DNA of 64,000 bases, from positions 4,852,007 through 4,916,006 of the forward strand of contig NC_079900.1 in NCBI RefSeq assembly GCF_024868665.1. Direction: 5' to 3'. The position numbers and the translations under genes are program-made. A model generated the notes under the pieces. It saw only the letters and a list, made by a program, of their open reading frames with translations. It was not told the DNA's origin and did not search any database. Positions 1-43,800 of the stretch are shown one piece after another (the stretch's first letter is position 1; each line of letters begins with the position of its first letter). The DNA comes from Triplophysa rosa (Eukaryota > Chordata > Actinopteri > Cypriniformes > Nemacheilidae).

Positions 1-959
1 TAATTAAAATGTTTGTTTAATATTTTGATTCAGTTCTAGGGTGTTATGTTAGTTGTAGTGTTGAGCAAATAGTCATATTATATACAGTACATATTAAAAA
101 CAGAGGAGAGCATAGTTATATTTGAGAAAAGAATATTATGCAATCTAGAATAACATACAACTGCAAAATAGAGTTAGAAAATCGAATTAAATATTATATA
201 AATGTAAAACATTGGAATCTGTGGAATATTATAGAACTACAAAATGGAGCTGAATATTATAGAATTGCAAAAAAATATACAGAATTAGAGAGTTGAATAT
301 TATAGAGTTAGAAAATAGAGAGGAATTGTGATGTTATAGAATTCATAAATAAAGCAGAAGATTATAGAGCTGCAAAATAGAGCAGAATATTTTAAAATTA
401 CAAACAGATGGAGTTAGTAAATAGTGTGGAATATAGTGTATGGAGAGCTGAAAATCATATTATAGAATGTACTAAATGGAGAATATAGACATGCAAAAGA
501 GAGTATTCTAAACTAAATTTAGTGCATTGAAAATGTTTATATTTTTTCTTTGCCATCTATTGTGCCCGTCACTTGTGTTAGATCTTTTTCGGGGTGTTTT
601 AGGAATGGACCTCCGGCTATCTGGTTTACCACTTATAACCTTAAAACGTATAACCGCATTCTTCCACTTCAATAGGCCCCTTTATTGTATTAACTATATT
701 AGTTTTTAAACTGCTGAAATCTATGAAATGTCTGCTTTCAACAGGAACCAGCTGCCTCTTTTGTCTTCTAGATGCTGCGAGGCAGTTTGAGTGTGTCCAT
801 CTGGAGAAACCTGCTGAGTTCACACGCTTTGATGCTATAACATAAACCTTTAGCCCCTGAGTAAGCTGTCAGTGCTATGAGAGACTCGGAAGAAAAGGTG
901 CGTCGCTCATCATTAGTAAAAGGACATCAGGTGTTCTTAAATAAAAGAGACCCACTTAC
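1..959 (-). other. ntn1 last intron (partial)
   Basis: AT-rich sequence with no supported coding content. Bases 120-500 hold a degenerate tandem repeat described separately. I see nothing recognisable between 500 and 959. Confidence 0.7.
120..500. repeat. degenerate AT-rich tandem repeat
   Basis: The phrase GAATATTATAGA followed by a variant of RCAAAATRGAG recurs at uneven spacing (near 131, 226, 262, 294, 331, 358 and 428). Units are about 30-45 bases and diverged, so this is an old minisatellite-like array. Confidence 0.6.
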
Positions 960-30682
<29,723 letters not shown>

Positions 30683-30713
30683 TGCGTTCGCGTGTTCTTC
30701 GGTGTTCCTGGTG
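30683..30713 (-). other. ntn1: ntn1 5' untranslated part of the first coding exon, with splice acceptor
   Basis: On the minus strand a pyrimidine-rich tract ending in CAG sits just upstream of these 31 bases. This implies a separate non-coding first exon upstream (higher coordinates), as I recall for mammalian NTN1. I could not locate that exon, so the promoter is not placed. Confidence 0.6.
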
Positions 30714-31356
30714 CTGCAATGAAGAAGATCAAGAGTGAGGGCGAGAATCAGATGTTTTACTTGCATTGAAAATTCGCATGTTGTAGTTTAAAATGCATGC
30801 AACAAAATTGCTGTTCCAAAAAAAAGTTTGTTCTAACAAAATTGACACAAGACGCAGTATGAACCGTGCGCGTAAAGTATGCGTCTTATTTTCTCAGGAG
30901 CTAAAGAAAACCCACGGAGTGCACTGTACCTTCGGAGAACCTGCTTAACTCGGGCAGAGACGTTTGGCAAACCCGTCTTAGAAAGAAAATTGCAGGGTGC
31001 TCTCCTGTTCTTTTCTCTCGCGCGCGCCCGGATATGTTGTAATCTATTTCCCACTTTCAATTCTAGCACGACAGATATGAAACAGAAAACCTGCTATTAG
31101 TTTCCCCCTCTCGCTTTCTTTCTCTGCCTAACTCATTCACACCTCTGCCTCTCTGTGACTGAGTGTCGCAGCTCAGCCCTTTTCCCTTTCTCAGCCCTTT
31201 TCCCTGTGTTGAGCTGAATAGGAAGGGGGTTCAGTCATTTACCATTCTCTGTGCGCCTGCATAAGTAAAGGGCTTTATTGCCTATGTACAAGCATAATGG
31301 GGTTCTTATGCACGATCTGGATTTATTGGAAAAAGAAACGGCAGACACTACAGTAC

Positions 31357-31599
<243 letters not shown>

Positions 31600-32998
31600 G
31601 AAGCTACCATCTTAAACATATTTACAAGAAATTTAGCAAACAATTTAATCTTTAAAACGAAATAAATGGCACGTGTACATCATAAACGTACATTAAAGTC
31701 CAAAATCAGTTTGTATTGCGCAAACCCCTCTGTTGGCCACCCACTGTGGCCCGTACACACTTGTTGAGTCACAGTTGCTTACATTAAAGAAACAGCGACA
31801 CCTCGTGGTAGATTGGAGTATAATCAGATCAACAGTCATACCATATCAAGGGTAAACTTGATGAAAACAATGACCAGAGGGCAGCTTTATTTTTCATGGC
31901 CTTTCGAGTACACGGTGTATGAGTGAGAACTGAATAAGTCAACTGACTTAAAATACAGCAATAGATCATTTAAATTGACTTATAATTGACTAAACTGTTG
32001 TCTAGCTGCTGATTTTTCACAAATCAATGTCCATAACTTTTCTATAATCTATAACTACATTTATGTCAAAAAACAAATATGGTGTCAACATCTGTGATTT
32101 CTGCGTCACAGTTTTGGTTGAAAGTCTGCTTTCCATCATCAATATGGTTCAGATCTGAGACCTGTTCTTGTTTGGTCATTGAAAGTAAACGTCACATTAG
32201 GCGGATTGTAACTTGTAATAAGACTTGTATAAGACTCGTGGTGTATTAAGTTGTAAAATATATTATTTTCAAAAGGCTGCAGGGGCTGATTGAAGACACA
32301 ATCCAACAGTAAAACGTTTTTTTTTCCATTGTGAATAATGACACAATTTTACATTAGGTTGTAAAGAGATGAGAACAAATATGATCATCTGTGTGTTTTT
32401 GTTGTCATAGTGTCATGAGAGGAAGTACAGGTCCAGTGAAACCGCAATGATGCAGCCATGCACATGTCACCTTTACAAAGACAAATTGCTAAGTTTGCGC
32501 GTCTTAAAGCCATCATATTGGAGTTGTTCTCTTTTGATAGTTGTGGTAGCAGGTGTGTGTCATATGTCCTCACCCTGTCTGTCAGTTTTACTCGTCACTG
32601 TCCTTGGTGCTGAAGTTATGGGATAACTGGGATAATACACACTCACCGTCTCACCGACACAAGGCTCACGGTTCACTTCTTTTACCAGGTTATATTTTTT
32701 AGACTTTATTTTGTCTTTTGTAAAGACATTTTCCCCATTTTCACTGTTCCTTGTTCTGATTTTTCATTTGATACCGTTTGTGTTAATAATACGTCATGCT
32801 TTTACCACTGAGCTACAGGAAAGCTCCACAGGATATTATCCATGTTATTCTTATAAGTAATATAACAACGTACTTCAAATATTTTATTTAAATGATGTTT
32901 TTCATCATTATTTTTGAGATTCAACCTAATTGGCTTAGTTTCTGAGTTTTTCCAAAACAGCGGTGTTCATGTCTTTCTAACCATCATTAAAATCGTTC

Positions 32999-33270
32999 TT
33001 AAAGGGACACTTCACCCCAAACTAATAATTCTGTCTACCGTTGCAATTTGTCCTTCAATGGTAGCCAAAAGTGCCCCAGAACTGTTTGCTTTCCTACATT
33101 CTTCAAAATATCTTCGTCTGTGTTCAACAGAACAAAGAAACTGACAAAGCAATTTTCCCTACTATGGTAGTCAATGGTGGCCAAGAACTGTTTGGTTACA
33201 AGCATTCTTCCAAATATCTTTCTCAAAGACATTTATACAGAATTGGAACAACTCGAGGGTGAGTAAACGA
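32999..33270. mobile_element. Angel-like MITE copy, right end decayed
   Basis: Starts TTAAAGGGACACTTCACCCC. The interior has the words ACAGAACAAAGAAACTGACA and GGTTACAAGCATTCTTCC. It ends near CTCGAGGGTGAGTAAACG without the TTAA border. Confidence 0.75.
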
Positions 33271-34021
33271 ATGAACTGTTGAAGACTTTAAGTCCGGACT
33301 TTTAGTACATCTATTTAAAACCGATAAAAGTACATCACATCCCACTCGTGTGGTTAAAAATACTACAGATGTTCCACATTGCTTGAAATATTTCAGAAGT
33401 GACGTAGGCGCAGTGGATTGCACTTACTGACCGATGAGTCACACATAGGTGTAATGTGCCAATGCAGAACTCAATCTGGTTAGTTTGTGATTACCGAAAT
33501 CAGGAAGCGCATGCAAGTGTGTATCATGTCCTCTTTTCATTGAAATAGGTTACCGTCACAGATTAACTTCTGATTTTATCTCTCACGGCTCTGCCCACAC
33601 AAAGTAGAAGTGAATGACTTACCGCAGAGAAGCCTTTGTAGTTCTCCTGTGCTAAGCGGTGTCTATCGATGTAATTGCATATGTGTGCACATAAATATTG
33701 TTTAAGATAAAGGTGGATGGTCACAGAAGGTAGAAGCGCAGATGGTCATTGACGGTGGTCTGTTTAAGGTCCTCTTGAAAGGTGTGAAGTCGTGCCATCA
33801 TTACATAAAACCACAAGTACTTGGTGGGCTTTCTGACTGCAAAGTTTTGCTGCGGTATGAAAAGGAAATAAATAGTTTCCTCGCATGCAAAGAGAGCCAA
33901 CATTGTGCAAATAAAGCTGCGTTCTGAAAAACTACATTGTGTGCAACTGACACACGTAAAAGGATGAAGGTGTTTCCTTTTAAACAGCAGAAAGTTGTAT
34001 TCGGTCATGATTGTGAAATTT

Positions 34022-34361
34022 GGCTGACGACTAATAGTTTATCAAATAATTGCGATTATGGCGATTAATTGTCTGTTTTGACAATATAACTATTAATGAC
34101 AATTAATTTATTCAATGAAGAAAATATATACTTTAGAAATGTGAAAATGTTGTAAATGACTAATATTATTTACCGTAGTGACCTTAACAGAGAAGACTTG
34201 AGTCTTGAGCACTAAAACTATGAGGGTCTTGCAGCCAGTCTGGAAACAAAACAAACCAACAAAAAAATACGAAGCTAATACAACTCATGGATTCAGAATA
34301 ATTGCGGTTATCTGAAATAATTGCGATGACATCAAATAATTCATAATTTGTGACAGCCCTA
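34022..34361. repeat. hAT-like repeat remnant
   Basis: Ends in TTTGTGACAGCCCTAA, the inverse of a common hAT MITE end. The interior carries repeated AATTGCGATTATGGCG and ATAATTGCGGTTATC words. The left end is poorly preserved. Confidence 0.5.
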
Positions 34362-35165
34362 ATTTGGGCTCTTCATAAAATCCCCCCAAAAACCAGATTG
34401 GGTGTGACCATCAAAATAGCCACTCTTCAACATGAAGCTGAAAGCCTTAACACAACGGATACCAGATCAAACCCACAACAGATGACCATCTAAAAGACGA
34501 ACTAGACATGACAATATCATACCCAACGTACCGCCATATTAATAAACCCACGTCACACCAACGTTTCCCATCCGTTCACCTAATTTAAATGTCATATCTT
34601 CCTGTACAGCCTTACAAAGGTGAACTTTTTCCACACGTGTAATTGGTCATATAGTGTGCGAGTGACTTTTGTTCCTCTTCTCATGTCAGTATATGTTTTG
34701 CCAGTGTTCATTTTTAACTTCATTTTACTTAACCAAGGGATGAAATCATCGCAGCTTTTTTAAGGTGGTTGATATAAATATGCAGCACATTTGTTTAATG
34801 ACATCCTCTGGTGCAATATGGTCAATTTGGTGGCTTTGTTGATAGTTGTTGTAGAATGACCTCGGCAATGCAGTCATATAGAGTGAAAAGTGGGCGTGGG
34901 CATGGGCGTAGTGTGAGCGGGGCTGCACAAGCAAGCTTCATCTATACCTTTGACTAAGTTTACAGAGAAGGAATTTACACCAGATGCATCTGCATTAGAC
35001 AAGGTATAGAACCTCCCCAGATAAGGACTTACATCGACAGTCTTTTCCCCTAAATGTTGTGTTTAAATATGTTTAGCTTGTTTTGGGTAATGCAAAAAAT
35101 AATCAAATTATTAGTGCAGCTATGTCTCTCTCTCTTTGGTGCAGTCATTCATTCTAAGCATTTAC

Positions 35166-35402
35166 GGGCGGTTTCCCAGACAGAGATTAGACTAGTCCTA
35201 GACTAAAATAAATGTAAGAGCTGTCCGAACTGAAAACAGCTTGTACTGACATATCTTAAAATACATCAGTGCCTTTGTGCGGTCTCAAAATGCACACAAG
35301 TAATGTTGTTTTGTAAGGCATGTTTGTTAAAACTACTTAAATTTCCAAATTAAATTAAGGCCTAGTCCTGGTTTAAAATAATCCCAGTCCGGGAAACCGC
35401 CC
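35166..35402. mobile_element. MITE with GGGCGGTTTCCC ends
   Basis: Starts GGGCGGTTTCCCAGAC and ends GTCCGGGAAACCGCCC, perfect inverted repeats of 12 bases with extended similarity. 237 bases, non-coding. Confidence 0.75.
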
Positions 35403-35514
35403 CATAGACTACTTTAAACAGAGCTGGCAGAGTTTGCTTCGCTGTTGCCTGCTCTTGTGATAAACCTGGTGAATGCCAAGTCCATAGACTCTGTGTAAAC
35501 CAATTATTTTGTAC

Positions 35515-35560
35515 ATTTAGGCATTTAGACTGTTTTATCCAAAGCAATTTACAAAGGAAT
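35515..35560 (-). repeat. SINE 3' tail fragment
   Basis: On the minus strand it reads AAATTGCTTTGGATAAAACA followed by GTCTAAATGCC, the conserved tail of fish SINEs without a tRNA head. Confidence 0.5.
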
Positions 35561-35971
35561 TATGAAACAATAAAGCGATTTGTCATAACAAAGGAGGCAA
35601 TAATAAAATAAGTGCATATACCAATAGTTTTCACAAAGCCAAAACAATACCTGTAGAGGGGGGGGGGTTAGCGAAGTGTCAACATTTCTCTGTCAAGTAT
35701 TAATGGAAAATAAGTTGTTTTTTGGATGTTGCGAGAGATGTGGTTGACCGGACTGCATTTGGATGATCGTCCCACCATTTTGTAGAAATGTGTTGAGTAT
35801 GAAACAATTGAGTAAGGGAATTGAAATATATTGGTAAGGAAGTCAGAATCGTTGATATATTTAATATTTTGTTTAAAAAAATGAAATAAATAATTGAGAT
35901 TTTTTTCCACTCCAGCTCCTGCCCCCCAAAATGTCCCTGCTACCTTTCTCTTTGAAAGCAAGGTTCTTTGT

Positions 35972-36209
35972 ACACTCTAAAAAGTGTTGGGTTATTTCAA
36001 CCCATCGATGGGTCAGAAATGGACAAATCCAACCGTTGGGTTAAATTAACCTAGCAAATATTTATATTTGGCTCAACAATGGGTTTAAAAAAAACCCCAG
36101 CAAATTCGGTTTAAACAACCCAGAATAGGTTCATTTATAACACTACTGTTGGGTTTGTCCATTTTTCACCCAATGCTGGGTTTTAAATAATCCAACATTT
36201 TCTGGTGTA
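35972..36209. mobile_element. MITE with CACTCTAAAAAGTGTTGGG ends
   Basis: The left end ACTCTAAAAAGTGTTGGGTT is inverted on the right as AATCCAACATTTTCTGGTGTA. TA at the borders suggests a Tc1/mariner-type element. Many internal CAACCC/GGGTTG words. Confidence 0.6.
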
Positions 36210-36700
36210 GTGGAAAAAGATTGTAAAAAAGTAGGAAAGAAATGGTTCTTGCAAGAAAATTTGAGTAAACTGTTCTTTGAGGAATTAAAAATGGTTCCGT
36301 AGACGGTTTTAAAGCAACAACATATACAAACGTTACGCGTTCGTGGACTGCCCTTGACTTCCGGTACATATTCGCAAACAATAGAGTGCCTGTAGATTAT
36401 TTCTGATAACAAGCGAAGGAAACTGATCAAAATCTTGATGCATGTCATAATAATAAGTACCGATGCTTCTAACCACAGCTCAAGACCTGTAGTTCCGACC
36501 ACGCAACTTTGCAAAGCTGCTTGCGATTGATCGTTGGAACGATGGTTTTGGGAAACACTCAAATCTATGCTGGAATGACAGAACGTGTGACTATAGTTGG
36601 CTAACGATGCTTTTGGGAAACGCACCCCAGACCGGTAAACAAACACAGACCGGAGGTTAGCTGCAGTCCAGGCGCGCGCGTCAGATGAAACGGTCTATAT

Positions 36701-37000
36701 GAGTGGTTCTCAAACTGGGGGCCGTGGTCCCCTGGGGGACCTCAAGATGGATCCAGGGGGGCCACGGATTTTGTGGCATTTTATGAAATATAGAAATTTA
36801 TCATAAATTTTGTGCAATCAAACATCAGAAAAATAAGCCCACCAACCAAAAAAAATATGTTTCAGCATTGTATAACTGAATATGTTATTGGTTTAATAAT
36901 TTTTTTTAGTTTAAGATTATAAGTCTTTAATTGGGGGGGACGCAAAGTGATGCACCCTATACAAAGGGGGCCTTACAACAAAAGAGTTTGAGAACCACTG
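36701..37000. mobile_element. hAT-type MITE (AGTGGTTCTCAAACT ends)
   Basis: The left AGTGGTTCTCAAACT and right AGTTTGAGAACCACT are exact inverted repeats of 15 bases, the classic hAT non-autonomous terminus. The flanks GTCTATAT and GTCTCGCT only partly agree, so the target duplication has decayed. Confidence 0.75.
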
Positions 37001-37825
37001 GTCTCGCTGTGAAGCACCTTTATATATAAGAAGTTCTGGGTTTGCTTAGTGTTGGGTCAAAAAGAGACAAACCCAACCATAGGGTTCTAAATTGCTGAGT
37101 TGTTTCAACCTAAAATGCTAGGTTGTTTTAACCCATTGTTGGGTCGAATAGAAACATTTTCTCTTTTAGACGCCATGTCTCATGGTGTATTTGGTTTCAT
37201 TAAAACTGAGCTGGATGTGTAGGAAAATGTCAACAAAAGTAAAAAAAATTCAGAATGCGACCTTCTGGATTAATTGATCCACGGTATCTTTACGGATTTG
37301 TTTTTCAAGAGTATTGTTACAGTTGTGTGATGCCATATAGTCTGATGATTACAACTTAGAATTTAACATCTACTGCACAGTGTTTCTATTCTGTTTATGT
37401 CAAACGCTGTTTCAAGCAAAAGGTGGAGCTTAATGTCAACCTAAAATGTGTGCCATGGTCCTTTGTAACTCATGTTAGCATCAGGTGAAACTTCAGTGTT
37501 TTCCTTTACACAGTTGTTGGACCTGCACAGGAATCATGCTGTGAAGTTGGACGTGCACTTTGGTAAGAGGTAACACATTGAAGACTAAAAATACCCAGCT
37601 TGATTTAGCCACTCACAGGAAACGGCTGTGTCATGTCTGTGCTCTCTATGTGAGCATGTGCGTGGCAAGCTTTTGTGCATCTCGGCAGTAGTTCCTCCTT
37701 TTATTGTAGACAGGCGGTAACACATATGCAAAAACAGACGATTTGACAAAGTAGAGACTTCCTTGTGAAGCACAGACGTTCTCTGTTAAGAGTACTTGTT
37801 CTCGCTTAAGGACCAGGATCAGATT

Positions 37826-37850
37826 ATGGGAACTTTTTCATACAGAGAGG
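37826..37850 (+). CDS. pik3r6: pik3r6 proposed first coding exon (8 codons)
   Basis: ATG with A at -3 and G at +4, then GTFSYRE, then donor G|GTAAGT. Phase 1 is what the next exon needs. The next exon has no in-frame ATG before its conserved ESS motif, so a start must come from upstream, and this is the best candidate seen. Not confirmed by homology. Confidence 0.5.
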
Positions 37851-40800
37851 GTAAGTGTGTATAATGTATAATGTATGTGTATGCCTTATAGGTGAAATAT
37901 AATCGTACGCGTAATCAAAATCGACTTATTCTTTTGGTAGTCATGTGCTTTCATCTTTCAACTCTGTGTATGGGAGTGTTGCTATTGAAAGGATGTCTCA
38001 CAATTCATGTTTACCTCACTTAACGTACGTTTCTTTACGAAGTGAGAATGTTATACGGTTGTACACGATTTTGGAGAAATAACAGCGTTTCTTAGCATCG
38101 CTGCCACTGAGGTTTTCACCCTTTTCAGTACAGTTTCCTGTGAACAGAAGTGAAGGGGCTTTTCTGCATCCGCTTTTGCTTTCCATTTAGGGATGTATCA
38201 AATTCACGAGCTAGAATCGCAATAAAAGACATGAGCGTGGTGGCGTTTTGGTGGAGTTCCTTGTTCAATCGGGTTTGGCTATGTTCGTGTAGTGAAAGTT
38301 CTCTTTTTGTCCCTGCAGGAATGAAGGAGCTGTCTTACTGACTCATGCACGTCATGAATGCATGAACTGTAAACACCGCCATGGATGAAACATGTACTGT
38401 TTTTAATATGTTTACCTACTATGTTGTATTTCTAGTGTTTATTTGCCTCTTGTAATATACTGTATACTATAGAAGTGTATGCCAGAGTATCTCATGTAAC
38501 TGATATTTTACACAGTAGTCCCAGAAAGCTTAATGAATTTGTATGACATGTATGTAGCAAACCAAGTGACACTTTTTATACTTTTGATGTACACTTTGAT
38601 ATCTTGTATCTAATGACAAATAGTTGTACATTTCAGGTGTGGCTTAAAGGGATAGTACACCCAAAAGCGTCTTTCATCGTTTGCTCACCTTCATGTCATT
38701 ACAAACCTTTATGAGTTTCTTTCTTCCACAGAACACACAAAAATATATTTTGGGGAGCGTTGCTAACCAAATAACATTGGGCCCCCATTGACTTCCATTG
38801 TATGGACACAAAACCACAGAGACATTTCTCAAAATATCTTCTTTTGTGTTCCACAAAAAATTAGTCGTATACTTGTTTTAAACAGCGTGAGGGTGAATAA
38901 ATGATTTAAAAATATATATTTTTTAATTTTGGGGTAAACTATCCCTTTAGGTTTCCAAAGTGTCCATATATATTTTGGGGCTGCTACCTTTCCGTCTACT
39001 AGTCGTCGATGTGTGTTCTTGCTAAATTCTGAGTTGTATTTTATGTCAAATGATGATTGAACTGGTTGTTAAAACTGTGATATTGCAGTCGGTGGCGTTT
39101 CTTCAGTTGTGGAGTCTAGTCTCTATCACAATGTCCATTCGATCCTCAGAGAACTGGACTGTCAGCCTCAGGCCGGATCAGCCAGCAATAAAGGTATCAC
39201 CTTACACCTGTTATAACATTCAAATATAATATAATATTCAAAGTAACACTATCAACGATGTAAAACATGCTGGTTTGTTTCAATGGTTGGGTATAATAAG
39301 GACAAACTCAACTGTTGGTTTAAAGTAATCTATAGGAAATGACCCAACCTAGCATTTTTACAGCCGCGGAAAACATTTAGAGACCATTCCAAATGTTCAT
39401 TTAATCAGCATTTCTAGATGTACTTTGGCCATTTCAGTCCAGTGGCTGTTGAATTTCAACAAAATAAAACTTCAGGAATGACATAAAGTCATCCAGCATG
39501 CAGCAATGTGAAAGGTTGACAACATTGACATGACAAAATATGATAAAAATCCAGGTTATCTCATAAAAAAATCTTTTTTGAACATTACTGTTGTATTGCT
39601 TAAAAGTGAACATGAACTTGTTTTCTTTGCCGTATTTGAGGTCTGAAAAAACGCAAGAGCATCTTTTCTGTTATTTTCACCTGTTTCTCCAGTTTTCATT
39701 TTCTGCAAATAAATGCAAGTACACAATATTTCTCCCAAAAATATTGTTTCTACTTGCATTTATTTGCAGAAAATGTTGACAGAATGAACCTAAAATGATC
39801 ATTGTACCTAAACACATACCTATAAATAGTAAAATGTTCTTTAAAATAGTCTCTTTTTCCGCTGCTGTAGATTATATTTATCTCTGTAGAGCTCTTATTT
39901 TTGAATGATCTGTTCTTTTAATTCACAACATGGATCAATGATTTTTGCTCATTTTGTACAAGCTCTCGAAACACACATATGATGTCATTTATTTTGTGTA
40001 GGCATGCTGAGATGGACGCTCCATAACAGAGTGGAGAGATGTCCATCTGTTAGTGTGCCTCTGGTGAAGGTTTTGATCAAAGAGCTGGAAAAGGTTTGTT
40101 GCTCAATCTTTCATTCAATTATAGATATTGTGACCCTTGGGTCTCGTTCATCAAAACCCATGTGTGATCAATACGGCGTAACTCTTATCGTAAGCATTCG
40201 TCGATATGCCGCTTCGAGAAGTAATTGTGCGGAAAACTTGGCTTTACATCGACCAGTTCCTTCAGATGTGGAATTTGTATTTCTGCTCTTAGTCGTTTCT
40301 GGGCAGCACATGCACACAAACGTCCCAACGAAAGCTGAATGGCAGCGAGTTTCGATGTAAGACTTGAGCTGTTTAATGTTCCTCGCTTTTCTTTGTGTTC
40401 CAGGCAGAGAGGATTGACTCCAAGATTCGCATCATCCCTTTACTTCACACGCTCGTCTACACCATCCTACAGGTCAGATTTATGACTTCACATTTTCCGC
40501 ACATCAGCTGAGCATCTGTGATTGCTCTGTTGATTTTGTAACGCTTTCCAGTCGGCGATACGGAATTCATTTGCAAGCAGGTTCCCGGCACACTTGTTGT
40601 TTTAGGAACGATTCCTCGTATCTTTACTGGAAATCAACATGCTTGGAACATTTGTCGGCCGTGTGAGTTGTACGTTGCTCATTTGGTTGTCCTGTTGTTT
40701 GCAGTCTGCTTTTATTCCAGAAGACGTCTATCACAGGATTCATGTGTGCCTGAAAAGTTTGGTCACGTTACCGTTGCCCTACTGTGCAATTGCTCTGCAC

Positions 40801-43800
40801 TACGCGAGGCAGATAAAAATGGAACAGACAACGCCAGGTAATGCTTACAGAAATATCTCAACGATCAAAGCAATATCATTATTTCCAGGAGCTGTATAAC
40901 ACTTAAAGGGGTAGTTCACCCCCAAATTTAAATCCTGTCATTATTTAATCACCTTCATGTCATTCAAATCCTGTATATGAATCGTTTTTTCTTTGGAACA
41001 CAAAAGAAGAAACGTCTCAGTAGTTTCAATGGAAGTCAATTGGGGCCAACATTTTTTTTAACCATCTTTTGTGTCTGCGGATGAAAGACAGTCATCCAGG
41101 TTTGGAATGACATGAGGGTGAACAACAGCAGGATCGTGGGTTCGATTTTTACAAAATGCGCATATTTGATATTTTGAATGCACAAAAATCATAAATGAAA
41201 ATGCAAGGGGGAGGATGCTGAGAATTATGGGTAATGGGCATCGGAAGGGTTGTTGTGTGCGTATTTTAAGATGCGTTTCATGTTTTTTCAGGACTGATGT
41301 ACCAGAGGAGGGTCATTTCTGAACACAACCTACGTAATGACCTCTATCAACTTCATGAGAAGTATAAAGACATTCATTTATGTCCTCTCATTTAATGTTT
41401 GTGTCCACTTCCAGTCCTTCATGTATTACTCTATTCCTTTATTTATGTTCGGAAATTGACAGCTTTTCATTAATTTCCCATAATGTGAATAAATATTTCA
41501 GTTCCACCCATATGGTCATCTGCCCACATTTATCAGTGACTCAAACTATCTGACTCATTTGTGGTTTTGTGGCTGTTTGCTTCTTGATAAACGTCTTGTA
41601 AATGTTGTTTTATTTATAAAAAAATAAAACTCCCTGTAACATCATACCGATGTAATATCTAAAGGTCCAGGTTCAAGCATCTGTGCATAATGAATTGATT
41701 TGTGTCGTACCACTTTAGGGAATGCATTGCTTTGCAGCAGTTTCCGGCGTTCTGTCTTTGCAGCTCTGAACTTGTTCTCTTGTTTATTTTCAGGGTGTTT
41801 GTATTTGTGGATCCTGCCATCTTTCCTCCGTCTCTGGTGAACGCCCTGAAAGCTGATGTGGAGGGTTCGGACCAAGGCTACAGAGATCCATGGGTCTACA
41901 AACGCAAGGTTGTGTTACACACGTTGATGGCTGGGATAGGAAAGCAGTGCAACGTGAACCGGCTCGCGCAAGCTCTGGAGGTCTGTGTGCGTTTAAACGT
42001 CTGCGTTTTCTAATGTAAAAAATTAAAATACTTTCAAAAAAAGTTCTTGGGTCTTTGTTTTGTTCATTTCAGCATTTGGGCGAAGACGTGGAGCTGCACT
42101 TCCAAGACGTCGTCGCCATCGTAGAGCAGAGAGTAGAAGACGGGGCTGCTGAAGACAATCGGTACAAAACAAGATTACAGGAGACCTACCGGGATATTCT
42201 GACAGCTGCGAAAGGTAGACACATCCTCACCACTCTTACGCAGTAAAACATCAAACACGTAACATGTTATTACACCTTTAGATCCGTCACATCCAGCGTC
42301 ACAAGCCGAAACTCACCTGCCCAATCCTGAGGTCAGCTTTCATGTCTGGAACAAAGAGGATGACATATGTGAGCCAAAATCTTACCGTAGTATGCATTCG
42401 TGTTCCAGATGTTTATACGCGATTCATTCGTGCACATTTGTTTTCTGTCGACCAGGGAATGAGCTGGTTAATTTTGCACTAATGGTTTCCTCGGAGCGAA
42501 ACTCCGCCTATCTGGACGAGGACGACGTGAGGCGTAATTCAGTGGTGTCGACAGTATCCACGGACAGCGGCATTGAGGGAGATATGCCCATCAGTGAGAT
42601 TTCTTCTTTAATGCTGGAGTCTCAGGGAGGAGCAGAAGAACACAGCAGCTCTTTCTGCCGGAGGCCGTGTGTGAGGTGGCCTAAAGCCGGGACCAGACTG
42701 ACTCTTATGATGGAGGCCATTAAAGGAAATGGAGGATACGGTCTTACTAAAGAGGAGAGGAACCTCACAGCTCGTATCGTCGTAATGGGGGACGACAGAA
42801 CGCTGGGGCGACTGGCCAAGACCCTTCACACTATACGGTAAGATGTCCTTGTAGCTTTCATCTCATTGGGGTTTGTAACAATTTACAAAGCGGCTAATTC
42901 ATATGAATTCGCACAATGTCATTTATATTAGGATTGTAACGATGTCAGGTTTTTACGACGCGGTTATGATAGCGGGCAAAATCATTCATGTTAGCGATAT
43001 TATTACACCATTAACAATCTTAAATAATGCAAATAATACGTACGTAATCAATCAAATTGATCTTTATTTTTGTTTCGTTTGCGTTTTCTCTCAAAAGTGA
43101 GTTTGTAACCATTGTGGCTCTTAGTTTAAAGTCGGCATGAAACGGAAGTAGCGATCGTCTTTTTTTCCGTATCGTGACGCATACCCAAGTGAAACGACTT
43201 CTGAAATGAGAAAGTAAACTTGATGTCATCCACCGACCACTGATTGGACCGTTAAAAGGTGAAAGATTAGAACGGAAGTTTGCAATCTGTCAATCATTGC
43301 AGCCCGCCCTCGCGCCGTTCCGTGTGACCAGAAGTGAAGAGAGGTCGTTTCGAGAGGGTTAACGTTTTTGATCAAAGATTACAAGTGCAAATTCATTTTA
43401 AAACAAATAATGATAATAAATACTTCCACACTGTGTAAAACAATTAGAATTATGCTTTTTAATTTCATGCCGACTTTAAGTTAAGCAAAAGTTTAAGCAG
43501 TATTATGTGTGGTGTTAATACAATTTTTTTCATATCACGGTTATTGTCAGAATATGGTGGCACGCCTAATTCATTCGTTTCGGTTCAATCTGCTTTTGCG
43601 TCAGTCACATTACATTTAGGGGAGGGGCTTCATTGTTTTTTTCGAATAACTGTACGTTTCGCACAATTTACATCACACAAACTCATACGAATTAGCCAAC
43701 TTTTAAAGACATCATTTGTCTTTTTTGTTCATTACAGCAACACATATACATAATAAGAGATGCTTGTAAATTGATTGTTTTGAATGATTGTTTATGGGCA

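Noticed and set aside
36143..36646. A 167-codon minus-strand frame
   Set aside because: It overlaps a MITE end at 35972-36209 and has no recognisable motif; chance frame.
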